From Flavobacteriales bacterium (GTDB taxonomy: Bacteria > Bacteroidota > Bacteroidia > DT-38): a stretch of DNA of 49,439 bases. The position numbers and the translations under genes are program-made. Shown piece after piece: positions 24,120 to 31,867 of the stretch (position 1 is the first letter of the stretch; each line of letters begins with the position of its first letter). The notes below the pieces were generated by a model. The model was not told where the DNA came from. It made no database searches and saw only the letters and a program-made list of their open reading frames with translations. The stretch spans positions 1 through 49,439 of the forward strand of contig JABSPQ010000005.1 in NCBI GenBank assembly GCA_013214205.1. Direction: 5' to 3'.

Positions 24120-26936
24120 TTAGTATTCCAACTCAATTACTTCGTAGCCTAACTTAGAGATTCCTTCGAAAACCGTTTTCTTGTCGCCTACAATTAGAAT
24201 TACCATTTCTTCGGTTTTTAAAATTTCTTTCGCCGAGTTTTCAATATCGGAAACTTCCATTTTTTCTAAAATCGCGTTTTGCTCATCAATAAACTTTGGC
24301 GACAAATCGTATTCCATTATTTTATAAATAAACGATCCTTTCTGCCCAGGCGTTTCGTAGCTCAAAGCATCCGATTGGCCCAACGAGCTTTTAGTAAAAA
24401 TAAGCTCTTCTTTGGTTATACCATCACTTCTGTACTTCCCAACTTCGCTCAAAATCTCAGTTAATGCGCTATCCGTAGCGTTTGCTCTAACAGATGTAGA
24501 AACGGTGTAGGTTCCTTTGTATTTAGAACCCGACATTCTAGATCGTGCACCATAAGTGTAGCCTTTATCTTCTCGTAGATTAAGATTTATTCTACTATTA
24601 AAAGCACCTCCCAAAGCGTAATTCATAACATATGCTTTAAAATAATCTCCAGTCGCGTCGTAAGGAATCCCAATTTTTCCCATTTTAATTTCCGACTGCG
24701 GAGCGCCTTCCTTGTTCACAAAGTAAATTTTCAACTTGTTGTGTTTCTTGTGCTCTTGAACGTAAGTTCTCGGTTTCTTCGATTTCTTTAAATCTTTTAA
24801 AAACGCAAGTTTCAACATCACGCTTTTTTGATCTATATCTCCCACCACAACTACTTGTGTTTGTGTGGCAATTAAAGCAGCATCTCTATAAGCAACCACA
24901 TCTTCATGCACTACACTCCCAACTGTAGCTAAATTTCCAATTGAAGAAATAGACATTACGTTGCCTTCTTTGTGGAGTAACTTTCTGTATGTATTGCTAG
25001 CCATATCACTCGCATCCGTTGCGCTTCTTTCAATCATTTCTAATTGCTCGGCTTTAATTCTATCAAAGTCCGCAACTTCAAATTTCGAATGGAGTAACAG
25101 TTCTTCTGCTAGTTCAATTGTTCTGTCGAGGTTTTTTGTTAAACACGAAATGTTCAACTCAATCGACTCTATACCGGCGCCAATCCAAACGCTACTACCC
25201 AGTTTTTCTAGTTCTTCACTAAACTGTTCTGCCGTATATTTTTCTGTAGACTCGTTCCACATACTTCCTGTTATACTGGCCATTCCAGATTTAGCAGCTG
25301 GCTCGTATCGATGTCCTGCTTTAAACTTTATGCGAATAGATACCGTTGGTACCTCATCACTTTTACTGCCAATTAATTCAATTCCGTTCCCTAATTCATC
25401 TTCCCAATATGAAGGTGTTTTAATTGCCGGGTTAGCGCCTTTACCAGGTTTAATACTTCTATCAAAAGTATCTACCGCTTTCTTTTGAACTAAGTTTTTA
25501 TATTCAGAATCGTCAACATCCGAAGCACTCGCCTCTTTAGGAATATAAGTATCGGCTCTGGCAACTATTTGCTCCATACCAATCGGATAAACACTTAATA
25601 TAACGGCTGCCTTGCCTTTGATGTATTTTTCGTAAACCTTTTGAACTTGCTCTTTAGTAACCGATAAATACCTGTCAATTTCTTTTTGAACCAAATTAGG
25701 ATCTCCTCTAAAGGTCTCAAACGAAGCCAAACTAGATACTTTACCACTCACACTTTGGAGTCCGTAAACCAAATTCGATTCTATCATCGATTTGAATTTC
25801 AAGATGTCATCATCGGTAACCCCTCTCGTTTCAAACTCCTTAACAGACGAACGCATTAATTTCTCAATTTCCGCCAACTCTTTTCCGGGGTAAGGCAATA
25901 CAGTTAATGTAAACTGACCACCTAATTCGGAGCAAGGATTGCCTACTGAAGCCTGAACAGCAATTTGAGTTTTTACAAAATTCTTGTAGAAAATTGAAGT
26001 TTTACCACCACCCAAAATAGCCGATAAAACATCTAATGGAGCCTCATCTTCATGCCAGTTAGGAACCGAAGGAAATACCATTTGTAACAATGGGAAACGA
26101 ATGTTGTCTTCAAAAGAGATATATCTGTCCTCGGCTAAAGTAACAGGAGTTTGCTCAATTGGCTTAACCTCTGGACCAGCAGGAATGCTTCCGAAATACT
26201 TTTCGGCCAACTTCATTACTTCCTCAGTATCCAAGTCGCCACCAACAGTTAACGTAGCGTTATTAGGACCATACCATCTAAGAAAAAACTTCTTTAAATC
26301 TGTCAACTCAATTCTGTCGATATCTTCCATCCAACCAATTGTAGGCCAAGAATACGGGTGTCCTTCTGGATAAAGTGCTCTCGAAACACTCTCCCTGGCT
26401 CTACCATAAGGACGATTGTCTACATTTTGCCCTCTTTCATTTTTAACCGTAGCTTGCTGAACATCAAATGCTTTTTGAGTAACTGCATCAATAAAAAATC
26501 CCATTCTATCCGCTTCCAACCAAAGTGCCGTTTCTAAATAATTGCTCGGCATGGTTTCAAAATAATTCGTTCTGTCGGAATTTGTGGTACCATTCATACT
26601 CCCACCGGCTTCACTTACAGTTTTAATGTGCTCTTCATCAGCAATGTTTTCTGAACCTTGAAACATCATGTGTTCGAAAAAATGTGCAAAACCAGATTTG
26701 GTTGCCTGCTCTCTTGCAGAACCTACATGATAAGTAACATCAACATGAATAATCGGATCGGAATGATCTTCGTGAATAATAACGGTAAGGCCGTTATCCA
26801 GTTTATATTTCGAATAAGGAATTACAATTCCATCAGGATTTTTGTCAACTTTTTCAATCAATTTATAGCCAGCAAACAGGTTATTCGATAAGAAAATGAT
26901 AGAAACTATGGTGAGAATTAAATGGTTGGTTTTCAT
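24120..26936 (-). CDS. Secreted M16-family zinc metallopeptidase (two-domain)
   Basis: 938 residues from the ATG at 26936. A signal peptide (hydrophobic to about 22, ending ...NNLFAG) argues for this start; the open frame upstream adds 21 residues that would bury it. The first M16 domain has the inverted zinc motif HxxEH at 85-89 (HFFEH) and the downstream glutamate helix. The second half (from about 480) is another M16 pair whose motif is lost (HRYEPAAKSGMASIT), as usual for the inactive partner that closes the clamshell. Length matches pitrilysin-like fused peptidases. It should act on peptides in the periplasm or outside. The gene is monocistronic with its own -7 box. Confidence 0.92.
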   Translation of the reverse strand: MKTNHLILTIVSIIFLSNNLFAGYKLIEKVDKNPDGIVIPYSKYKLDNGLTVIIHEDHSDPIIHVDVTYHVGSAREQATKSGFAHFFEHMMFQGSENIADEEHIKTVSEAGGSMNGTTNSDRTNYFETMPSNYLETALWLEADRMGFFIDAVTQKAFDVQQATVKNERGQNVDNRPYGRARESVSRALYPEGHPYSWPTIGWMEDIDRIELTDLKKFFLRWYGPNNATLTVGGDLDTEEVMKLAEKYFGSIPAGPEVKPIEQTPVTLAEDRYISFEDNIRFPLLQMVFPSVPNWHEDEAPLDVLSAILGGGKTSIFYKNFVKTQIAVQASVGNPCSELGGQFTLTVLPYPGKELAEIEKLMRSSVKEFETRGVTDDDILKFKSMIESNLVYGLQSVSGKVSSLASFETFRGDPNLVQKEIDRYLSVTKEQVQKVYEKYIKGKAAVILSVYPIGMEQIVARADTYIPKEASASDVDDSEYKNLVQKKAVDTFDRSIKPGKGANPAIKTPSYWEDELGNGIELIGSKSDEVPTVSIRIKFKAGHRYEPAAKSGMASITGSMWNESTEKYTAEQFSEELEKLGSSVWIGAGIESIELNISCLTKNLDRTIELAEELLLHSKFEVADFDRIKAEQLEMIERSATDASDMASNTYRKLLHKEGNVMSISSIGNLATVGSVVHEDVVAYRDAALIATQTQVVVVGDIDQKSVMLKLAFLKDLKKSKKPRTYVQEHKKHNKLKIYFVNKEGAPQSEIKMGKIGIPYDATGDYFKAYVMNYALGGAFNSRINLNLREDKGYTYGARSRMSGSKYKGTYTVSTSVRANATDSALTEILSEVGKYRSDGITKEELIFTKSSLGQSDALSYETPGQKGSFIYKIMEYDLSPKFIDEQNAILEKMEVSDIENSAKEILKTEEMVILIVGDKKTVFEGISKLGYEVIELEY

Positions 26937-26957
26937 GCTTATATTATTGAGTGAATA

Positions 26958-26965
26958 CAAATCTA
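26958..26965 (-). promoter_or_regulatory. Putative -7 box for the M16 peptidase
   Basis: The minus strand reads TAGATTTG, matching TAnnTTTG, 21 bases before the ATG at 26936. A TTG lies 23 bases further upstream, a longer spacer than the ideal 19. Confidence 0.42.
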
Positions 26966-27016
26966 AAAAAATGAAGCAACCATTGTACCAATTATCCATA
27001 AAAGCCCATTATTTAG

Positions 27017-27024
27017 TACATTTG
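27017..27024 (+). promoter_or_regulatory. Putative -7 box for the bacilliredoxin gene
   Basis: TACATTTG, 25 bases before the ATG at 27050, in the spacer divergent from the M16 gene. No -33 TTG at the usual distance. Confidence 0.38.
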
Positions 27025-27049
27025 CATTCACATTTTAAAACAATTTGAT

Positions 27050-27460
27050 ATGTATCCAGAAGAATTAGTTTTACCCATGAAAGCAGATTTAACATCTGCG
27101 GGTTACGAAGATCTTACTACAGCAGGCGCGGTAGCAGACGCAATTAACACAGAAGGAACTGTACTTGTAGTTGTAAACTCTGTTTGCGGTTGTGCTGCAG
27201 GGAATGCACGTCCAGCTGCTAAAATGGCAATTCAGAACGAAAAACATCCAGATAAAACAGTAACTGTATTTGCAGGTTTTGATGTTGATGCGGTTCAAGA
27301 GGCAAGAAAGTTTATGCTTCCTTACCCTCCATCATCTCCATGTATGGGATTATTTAAAGGCGGAAAGTTGGTTCATATGATTGAAAGACATCATATTGAA
27401 GGAGCTAGCGCTGATCTTATTTCTGAAAACCTAATAGAAGCTTTTAACGAGCACTGTTAA
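27050..27460 (+). CDS. BrxA/BrxB-family bacilliredoxin
   Basis: 136-residue thioredoxin-like protein of the YphP/YqiW family. The redox motif is CGC at 46-48 (VVNSVCGCAAGNARPA), followed by the conserved YPPSSPCMGLFKGG and the helix RHHIEGASADLI. Firmicute members remove bacillithiol from proteins; many Bacteroidota also encode them, and some make bacillithiol. The reaction here is inferred from the motif. The gene stands alone between divergent M16 and a good terminator at 27476-27512, so it is monocistronic. Confidence 0.93.
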   Translation: MYPEELVLPMKADLTSAGYEDLTTAGAVADAINTEGTVLVVVNSVCGCAAGNARPAAKMAIQNEKHPDKTVTVFAGFDVDAVQEARKFMLPYPPSSPCMGLFKGGKLVHMIERHHIEGASADLISENLIEAFNEHC

Positions 27461-27475
27461 GTAGTAACAAAATTC

Positions 27476-27512
27476 AAAAGGCCATCAGTCAGGAGACGGA
27501 TGGCCTTTTTTT
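27476..27512 (+). terminator. Intrinsic terminator of the bacilliredoxin gene
   Basis: Stem GGCCATC / GATGGCC with AAA before and a run of seven T after (27506-27512), 15 bases past the stop codon. The 12-base loop is AGTCAGGAGACG. Confidence 0.9.
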
Positions 27513-27556
27513 GTTTCATTTTAAACCATTCAAGAATTTCTCATAATTCGATTTTG

Positions 27557-27564
27557 TACATTTG
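27557..27564 (+). promoter_or_regulatory. Putative -7 box for trpS
   Basis: TACATTTG ends 4 bases before the trpS ATG (27569), the same short spacing seen for tyrS. It implies a leaderless mRNA. No clear -33 TTG. Confidence 0.4.
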
Positions 27565-27568
27565 AACC

Positions 27569-28546
27569 ATGTCGAGAATACTAACAGGAATACAAAGTAC
27601 AGGTGTGCCACACCTCGGAAATATTTTGGGGGCAATTATGCCAGCCATCAAACTTTCTAAAGAAGCAGGCAACGATTGCCTTTTTTTTATAGCCGATTTA
27701 CATTCGCTTACCACCATAAAAGATGCCGATAAAATAAAGCACAACTCCTATGCTGTTGCTGCAGCTTGGTTGGCTTTTGGCTTCGACATTGAAAAAAATA
27801 TTTTTTATCGCCAATCAGACGTTCCTGCCGTTTGTGAATTACAATGGTATTTAAACTGCATGACTCCTTTCCCGATGTTGGCAAATGCGCATTCATTTAA
27901 GGACAAATCCGAGAAATTATCAGATGTAAATGCAGGCTTGTTTACCTACCCTGTTTTAATGTCGGCAGATATATTGTTGTACGACGCAGAAATAGTACCT
28001 GTAGGAAAAGATCAAGAACAGCACTTAGAAATGACCCGTGTTATTGGCAGAAGTTTCAATCACCAATATGGAGAAACTTTCGTGATTCCAGAAGCAAAGT
28101 TTCATACAGAAACCATGCATGTGCAGGGAACAGATGGCAATAAAATGAGTAAGTCGTATGATAATTTCATCGATATTTTTCTTCCCGACAAAAAATTAAG
28201 AAAGCAAATTATGGGCATCGTTACAGATAGTACTGGTGTTGATGAAGCCAAAGATACTGAGACGTGTAATGTTTTTGGTTTGTACAAGATTTTGGCTGAT
28301 TCCGATCAAATTGAAGCGATGAGGGCAAAGTATGCTGCAACTAATTCAGGCTTCGGTTACGGACATGCCAAGCAAGAATTTTTTGAATTGATTGTTGCTA
28401 AGTTCGAAAAAGAACGAGCAAGGTTTAATGAGTTGATGGAAGACAAAGACTTGCTTGATACGGAATTAAAAAAAGGAGCTGCAAAGGCCCAAGCCATCGC
28501 ATCTGAAGTTTTGGGCAAGGTAAGATCGAAGATGGGTTTTAAGTAA
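27569..28546 (+). CDS. trpS: Tryptophanyl-tRNA synthetase
   Basis: 325-residue class I synthetase. The HIGH-type motif is HLGN at 15-18 (STGVPHLGNILGAI) and the KMSKS loop is at 192-196 (GNKMSKSYDN). The GKDQEQHLEMTR segment near 147-157 is the tryptophan-site helix. Length is that of bacterial TrpRS (about 325-335). The gene lies between the bacilliredoxin terminator and a convergent flippase gene whose 3' end overlaps it by 8 bases. Confidence 0.98.
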   Translation: MSRILTGIQSTGVPHLGNILGAIMPAIKLSKEAGNDCLFFIADLHSLTTIKDADKIKHNSYAVAAAWLAFGFDIEKNIFYRQSDVPAVCELQWYLNCMTPFPMLANAHSFKDKSEKLSDVNAGLFTYPVLMSADILLYDAEIVPVGKDQEQHLEMTRVIGRSFNHQYGETFVIPEAKFHTETMHVQGTDGNKMSKSYDNFIDIFLPDKKLRKQIMGIVTDSTGVDEAKDTETCNVFGLYKILADSDQIEAMRAKYAATNSGFGYGHAKQEFFELIVAKFEKERARFNELMEDKDLLDTELKKGAAKAQAIASEVLGKVRSKMGFK

Positions 28547-30005
28547 CCTCTTCTTTTTTCATGATGGTTTTATAAATCTGGCCAACATCTATAATTCTAA
28601 TTCCAACTGCAAATACCAGCGGAACAAGTACGGAAATACTCAACTGTAGTGCTAAATTATCTAAGTGATTCCTAGTTAATGTAGTTGTTGCCAAAGCAAT
28701 TCCGCCAAATACAACCAACGATCCCAAGAACTTATAATGGATTCGTAATCTAAATATGCTCTTGCACATTATTATTTGAATAGCCACTACAATAAACTGT
28801 GTAAGCATACTGGCAAATGCAGATCCCCATGCTTTGTGTAGAGGAATTAAGATGATGTTTAAAACAATATTTAAGATTAATCCAGCTATCGCAATTTGAT
28901 TCAATAGTCTTAAGCTGCCGTTTGCTGTGAGCAGCGTTCCGAAAATATAAGTTGACGCAATCGCAACAAAACACATCATTAATAAACCAAGTACAGGCCC
29001 CGATTGCTCTGTGTGCCTATCATACAAAATATCCATTATTTCTATTGAATATTCGGTAGCGGTAAAGGCCAAAATTAAAGCAGGAACAATGATGATACTG
29101 AAAGCCAATTGAACCAAGCTTCTCACCTTTTCTCGTCTTTTTATCATCCTTGCAAACATGGGCAAAAGCAGGGTACTCATCAAATAACCAAATTGAGTTA
29201 CAGCATCCAAAAGTCGGGCACCTTGGGCATAAATTGCAGTTTGTCTTTTACCATCCTCAAGCATGTATTCCAGCATAATAGCATCGAGTCGGTAATAAGC
29301 CGTCATTGTTAAAACAAGTAAAGCATAAGGTGCCGTCCGTCGCAAAATGGCCAAAAGAAACGGCACATTTAGCTTAATGGTAAGCTTCTCTATCCTCGAC
29401 ATTACCAAAGCAAACACGATTAAAGCAGTAATACCATATGCCAGCGTTTGCATATAAATGAACGTATTTAGGCTAAATTTCCAAGGCAGTAGATCGGTAT
29501 AGAGCAATGCACCACAGAAAATTATCATCAGCGATTTGTCGAGCACTGACAGTACGCTATCTAGCGTGTATAGCTCTAAGCCTGTTAAGTTTGTTCGTAA
29601 ATATTGAGTGAAAGAAATTAAAAATTGGTTGATCGACATGAATATCAAGAAGTGAAACTTCACATCGTCGTAGCCCATCATGAAACCGACCACCATCGAA
29701 ATAATAAGGTAAACCACAAAAAGAATCGCCTTAAAAACAACTATACCGGAGACGTATTTAGTAACCAATTGAACATTTTGCGCTATGTTCTTATTATTAA
29801 AACTGGTAATTCCTAAATCTAAAAAGATGTTGAACAACATCGAAAAGTTGAACAAGGCAAAGTAAGTACCGTAGTCGTCTTTTGTTAGGTCTTGTACCTT
29901 AATGTCGATACCAAAAATCCAAGTACACTTAATCACCAGATTAAGAACTACTAACAGCAGTACATTGGATAAGAATTTTTTGTGCACAACAAAAGGTTTT
30001 ACCAT
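28539..30005 (-). CDS. Polysaccharide flippase-like membrane protein (MOP superfamily)
   Basis: 488 residues with about 12-14 hydrophobic segments along the whole length, an N-terminus with the Wzx-like pattern (LVIKCTWIFGIDIKVQDLTKDDYGTYFALFNFSMLFNIFLDLGI), and a middle section RTAPYALLVLTMTAYYRLDAIMLEYM. This is the layout of the polysaccharide-transport branch of the MOP superfamily, which flips lipid-linked sugars across the inner membrane. No polysaccharide genes are next to it, so the substrate is open. It ends in a lysine/glutamate-rich tail and overlaps trpS tail to tail by 8 bases. A hairpin at 30007-30031 lies directly before its ATG. Confidence 0.85.
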   Translation of the reverse strand: MVKPFVVHKKFLSNVLLLVVLNLVIKCTWIFGIDIKVQDLTKDDYGTYFALFNFSMLFNIFLDLGITSFNNKNIAQNVQLVTKYVSGIVVFKAILFVVYLIISMVVGFMMGYDDVKFHFLIFMSINQFLISFTQYLRTNLTGLELYTLDSVLSVLDKSLMIIFCGALLYTDLLPWKFSLNTFIYMQTLAYGITALIVFALVMSRIEKLTIKLNVPFLLAILRRTAPYALLVLTMTAYYRLDAIMLEYMLEDGKRQTAIYAQGARLLDAVTQFGYLMSTLLLPMFARMIKRREKVRSLVQLAFSIIIVPALILAFTATEYSIEIMDILYDRHTEQSGPVLGLLMMCFVAIASTYIFGTLLTANGSLRLLNQIAIAGLILNIVLNIILIPLHKAWGSAFASMLTQFIVVAIQIIMCKSIFRLRIHYKFLGSLVVFGGIALATTTLTRNHLDNLALQLSISVLVPLVFAVGIRIIDVGQIYKTIMKKEEVT

Positions 30006-30006
30006 T

Positions 30007-30031
30007 TAACGAACTTTTTTACAATTCGTTA
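30007..30031 (-). repeat. Hairpin in the 5' leader of the flippase gene
   Basis: TAACGAA, 11-base loop, TTCGTTA: a 7-bp inverted repeat starting one base from the flippase ATG (30003-30005). In the mRNA it would sit over the ribosome landing site, so it may lower translation. Confidence 0.5.
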
Positions 30032-30130
30032 GCGATTGGGATTTCGGTAAAGATAATTATTTAGGGGTCACTAATCTTTGAATTCTTTTAGTCAAATTCA
30101 CAGGTGTGAGGGTGCAATAGAGAATGATTT

Positions 30131-30171
30131 ATCGATTAGCTCAAACCATAGTTATACCAGTATTAATCGAT
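30131..30171. repeat. 8-bp inverted repeat touching a promoter
   Basis: ATCGATTA (30131-30138) and TAATCGAT (30164-30171) with 25 bases between. The right arm shares its last base with the TACATTTG box of the next gene, a position suited to an operator. Confidence 0.5.
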
Positions 30172-30178
30172 ACATTTG
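30171..30178 (+). promoter_or_regulatory. Putative -7 box for the small membrane protein and hflX
   Basis: TACATTTG, 29 bases before the ATG at 30208. It would serve the membrane-protein gene and, through a 4-base gap, hflX. Confidence 0.38.
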
Positions 30179-30207
30179 CTGAACTTAAACGCAAATAAAC
30201 GGAACAC

Positions 30208-30672
30208 ATGTTTGACGCATTACAAGGACTACACTCTACACTACGATATGTAGTTCTCATTCTTTTGGTATCGGCCATTATCAAATCCATTTTGGGATGG
30301 ATCCAAAAAGGAGATTACCAAAAAGGTCACAATAAGTTGAGTTTATTCACCATGGTGTTTACTCACATTCAGTTGTTGCTAGGACTTTCTCTTTATTTTA
30401 TGAGCGCCATTGTGAAAGAAGCGCACTCTGATATGGGAGCCGCAATGAAAGAAGCCGTTCTTCGTTTTTGGGCAGTTGAGCACATCAGCATGATGATAAT
30501 AGCTGCTATTTTAATTACGATTGGAAGACGCTTTGCTAAAAACGCAGAAGAAGATATTGCCAAGCATAAGAAAACGACCATCTTTTTTCTAATAGCATTT
30601 GTAATTATTATGGCTGCTATTCCATGGCCTTTTAGAGCAGAAATAGGCAGAGGATACTTTTTCGGCGGATAA
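30208..30672 (+). CDS. Small four-helix membrane protein, cytochrome b-like
   Basis: 154 residues with four hydrophobic helices (about 10-30, 45-65, 87-107 and 121-140). Histidines sit at or in helices: LHSTLRY at the first, FTHIQLLLGL in the second and VEHISMM in the third, spaced as could suit heme ligation in a four-helix bundle. Bacteroidota homologues are often labelled cytochrome b, without proof that I know of. The C-terminus ends PWPFRAEIGRGYFFGG. It is 4 bases ahead of hflX and cotranscribed with it. Function is unassigned; heme binding is a hypothesis from the histidine pattern. Confidence 0.72.
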   Translation: MFDALQGLHSTLRYVVLILLVSAIIKSILGWIQKGDYQKGHNKLSLFTMVFTHIQLLLGLSLYFMSAIVKEAHSDMGAAMKEAVLRFWAVEHISMMIIAAILITIGRRFAKNAEEDIAKHKKTTIFFLIAFVIIMAAIPWPFRAEIGRGYFFGG

Positions 30673-30676
30673 TTTC

Positions 30677-31864
30677 ATGATAGAAAAAGGATTTTCAACA
30701 GAAAAGAAACAAGAAACTGCCGTATTGGTTGGTCTTGTACTTCAAGGACAAACACAAGCTTTAGTAGACGAACATCTTGATGAATTAGAGTTTTTGGCTG
30801 AAACTGCTGGAGCTAAATCTGTAAAAAGGTTTGTGCAGGGCATGGAAAAGCCAAATCCTAAAACTTTCTTAGGAAGTGGCAAAATCAACGAGGTTAAAAA
30901 GTATGTTGATGAATTCGAAATCGACATGGTTATTTTCGATGACGAACTTAACCCAGCTCAAATTAGAAATATCGAAAGAATTCTTGAGTGTAAAATATTA
31001 GATAGAAGTAATTTAATTCTCGACATTTTTGCTTCTCGTGCCAGAACTGCCCACGCTAAAACTCAAGTTGAATTAGCACAGTATCAATATTTATTACCAC
31101 GCCTTACCAATTTATGGACTCACCTCTCAAAGCAAAAAGGAGGTATTGGAATGAAGGGACCGGGTGAAACCGAAATAGAAACTGACAGACGGGTTATTCG
31201 TGATAAAATTACTTTGCTTAAAAACAAGCTGAAGTTAATTGACAAGCAAAAGAACACGCAACGACAAAACAGAGGCAAGATGGTTCGTGTGGCCCTTATT
31301 GGCTATACCAACGTTGGAAAATCTACTTTGATGAATGCTATAAGTAAGTCGGATGTATTTGCCGAAAACAAACTCTTTGCTACGTTAGATACAACGGTTA
31401 GAAAAGTGGTTATAGGCAACCTGCCATTCTTACTTTCCGATACTGTAGGATTTATTAGAAAGCTGCCTCATCAGCTTGTAGAATCGTTTAAGTCTACTTT
31501 AGATGAAGTAACCGAAGCAGACATTCTAGTGCATGTGGTTGATGTTGCCTCTTCAAATTACAAAGATCAACTAGACGTTGTCAACCAAACTTTAGCCGAG
31601 CTAAAAGTCCTTAACAAACCTACCTTGCTTGTTTTTAACAAAATCGACATTTATAAAGAACGAGTTGATCTTGATATTGGTGAAGAATACATAGAGGATA
31701 GCTTAGAACATTTAAAGCAATCTTGGGCTAAGAAGCTAAGTTACCCGTGCATTTTTATTTCTGCGGAAGACAAAACTAATTTAGAAGCCTTTAGAAAAAA
31801 GATGTATCAAATGGTTAAGAAAATCCATGTTAAAAGGTATCCTTTTAACGATTATCTCTACTAA
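30677..31864 (+). CDS. hflX: Ribosome-associated GTPase HflX
   Basis: 395-residue GTPase of the Obg-HflX group, which splits stalled or hibernating ribosomes. The N-terminal HflX domain holds KTFLGSGKINEVK and the glycine-rich QKGGIGMKGPGETEIE, followed by a helical linker. The G domain starts near 203 with the P-loop GYTNVGKS at 209-216, then DTVGF (G3) and NKID (G4). Length is in the normal range. It follows the small membrane protein by 4 bases and converges on the arylsulfotransferase gene, 3 bases apart. Confidence 0.96.
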   Translation: MIEKGFSTEKKQETAVLVGLVLQGQTQALVDEHLDELEFLAETAGAKSVKRFVQGMEKPNPKTFLGSGKINEVKKYVDEFEIDMVIFDDELNPAQIRNIERILECKILDRSNLILDIFASRARTAHAKTQVELAQYQYLLPRLTNLWTHLSKQKGGIGMKGPGETEIETDRRVIRDKITLLKNKLKLIDKQKNTQRQNRGKMVRVALIGYTNVGKSTLMNAISKSDVFAENKLFATLDTTVRKVVIGNLPFLLSDTVGFIRKLPHQLVESFKSTLDEVTEADILVHVVDVASSNYKDQLDVVNQTLAELKVLNKPTLLVFNKIDIYKERVDLDIGEEYIEDSLEHLKQSWAKKLSYPCIFISAEDKTNLEAFRKKMYQMVKKIHVKRYPFNDYLY

Positions 31865-31867
31865 GGA

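Noticed and set aside
24961-25488. 175-codon rightward open frame inside the M16 peptidase gene
   Set aside because: It runs antisense to a clear two-domain peptidase, is Ser/Leu-rich low-complexity sequence with no family pattern, and has no promoter-like box. It is a shadow of the real gene, as are the long antisense frames at 5295-5648, 11504-11878 and 36831-37223.
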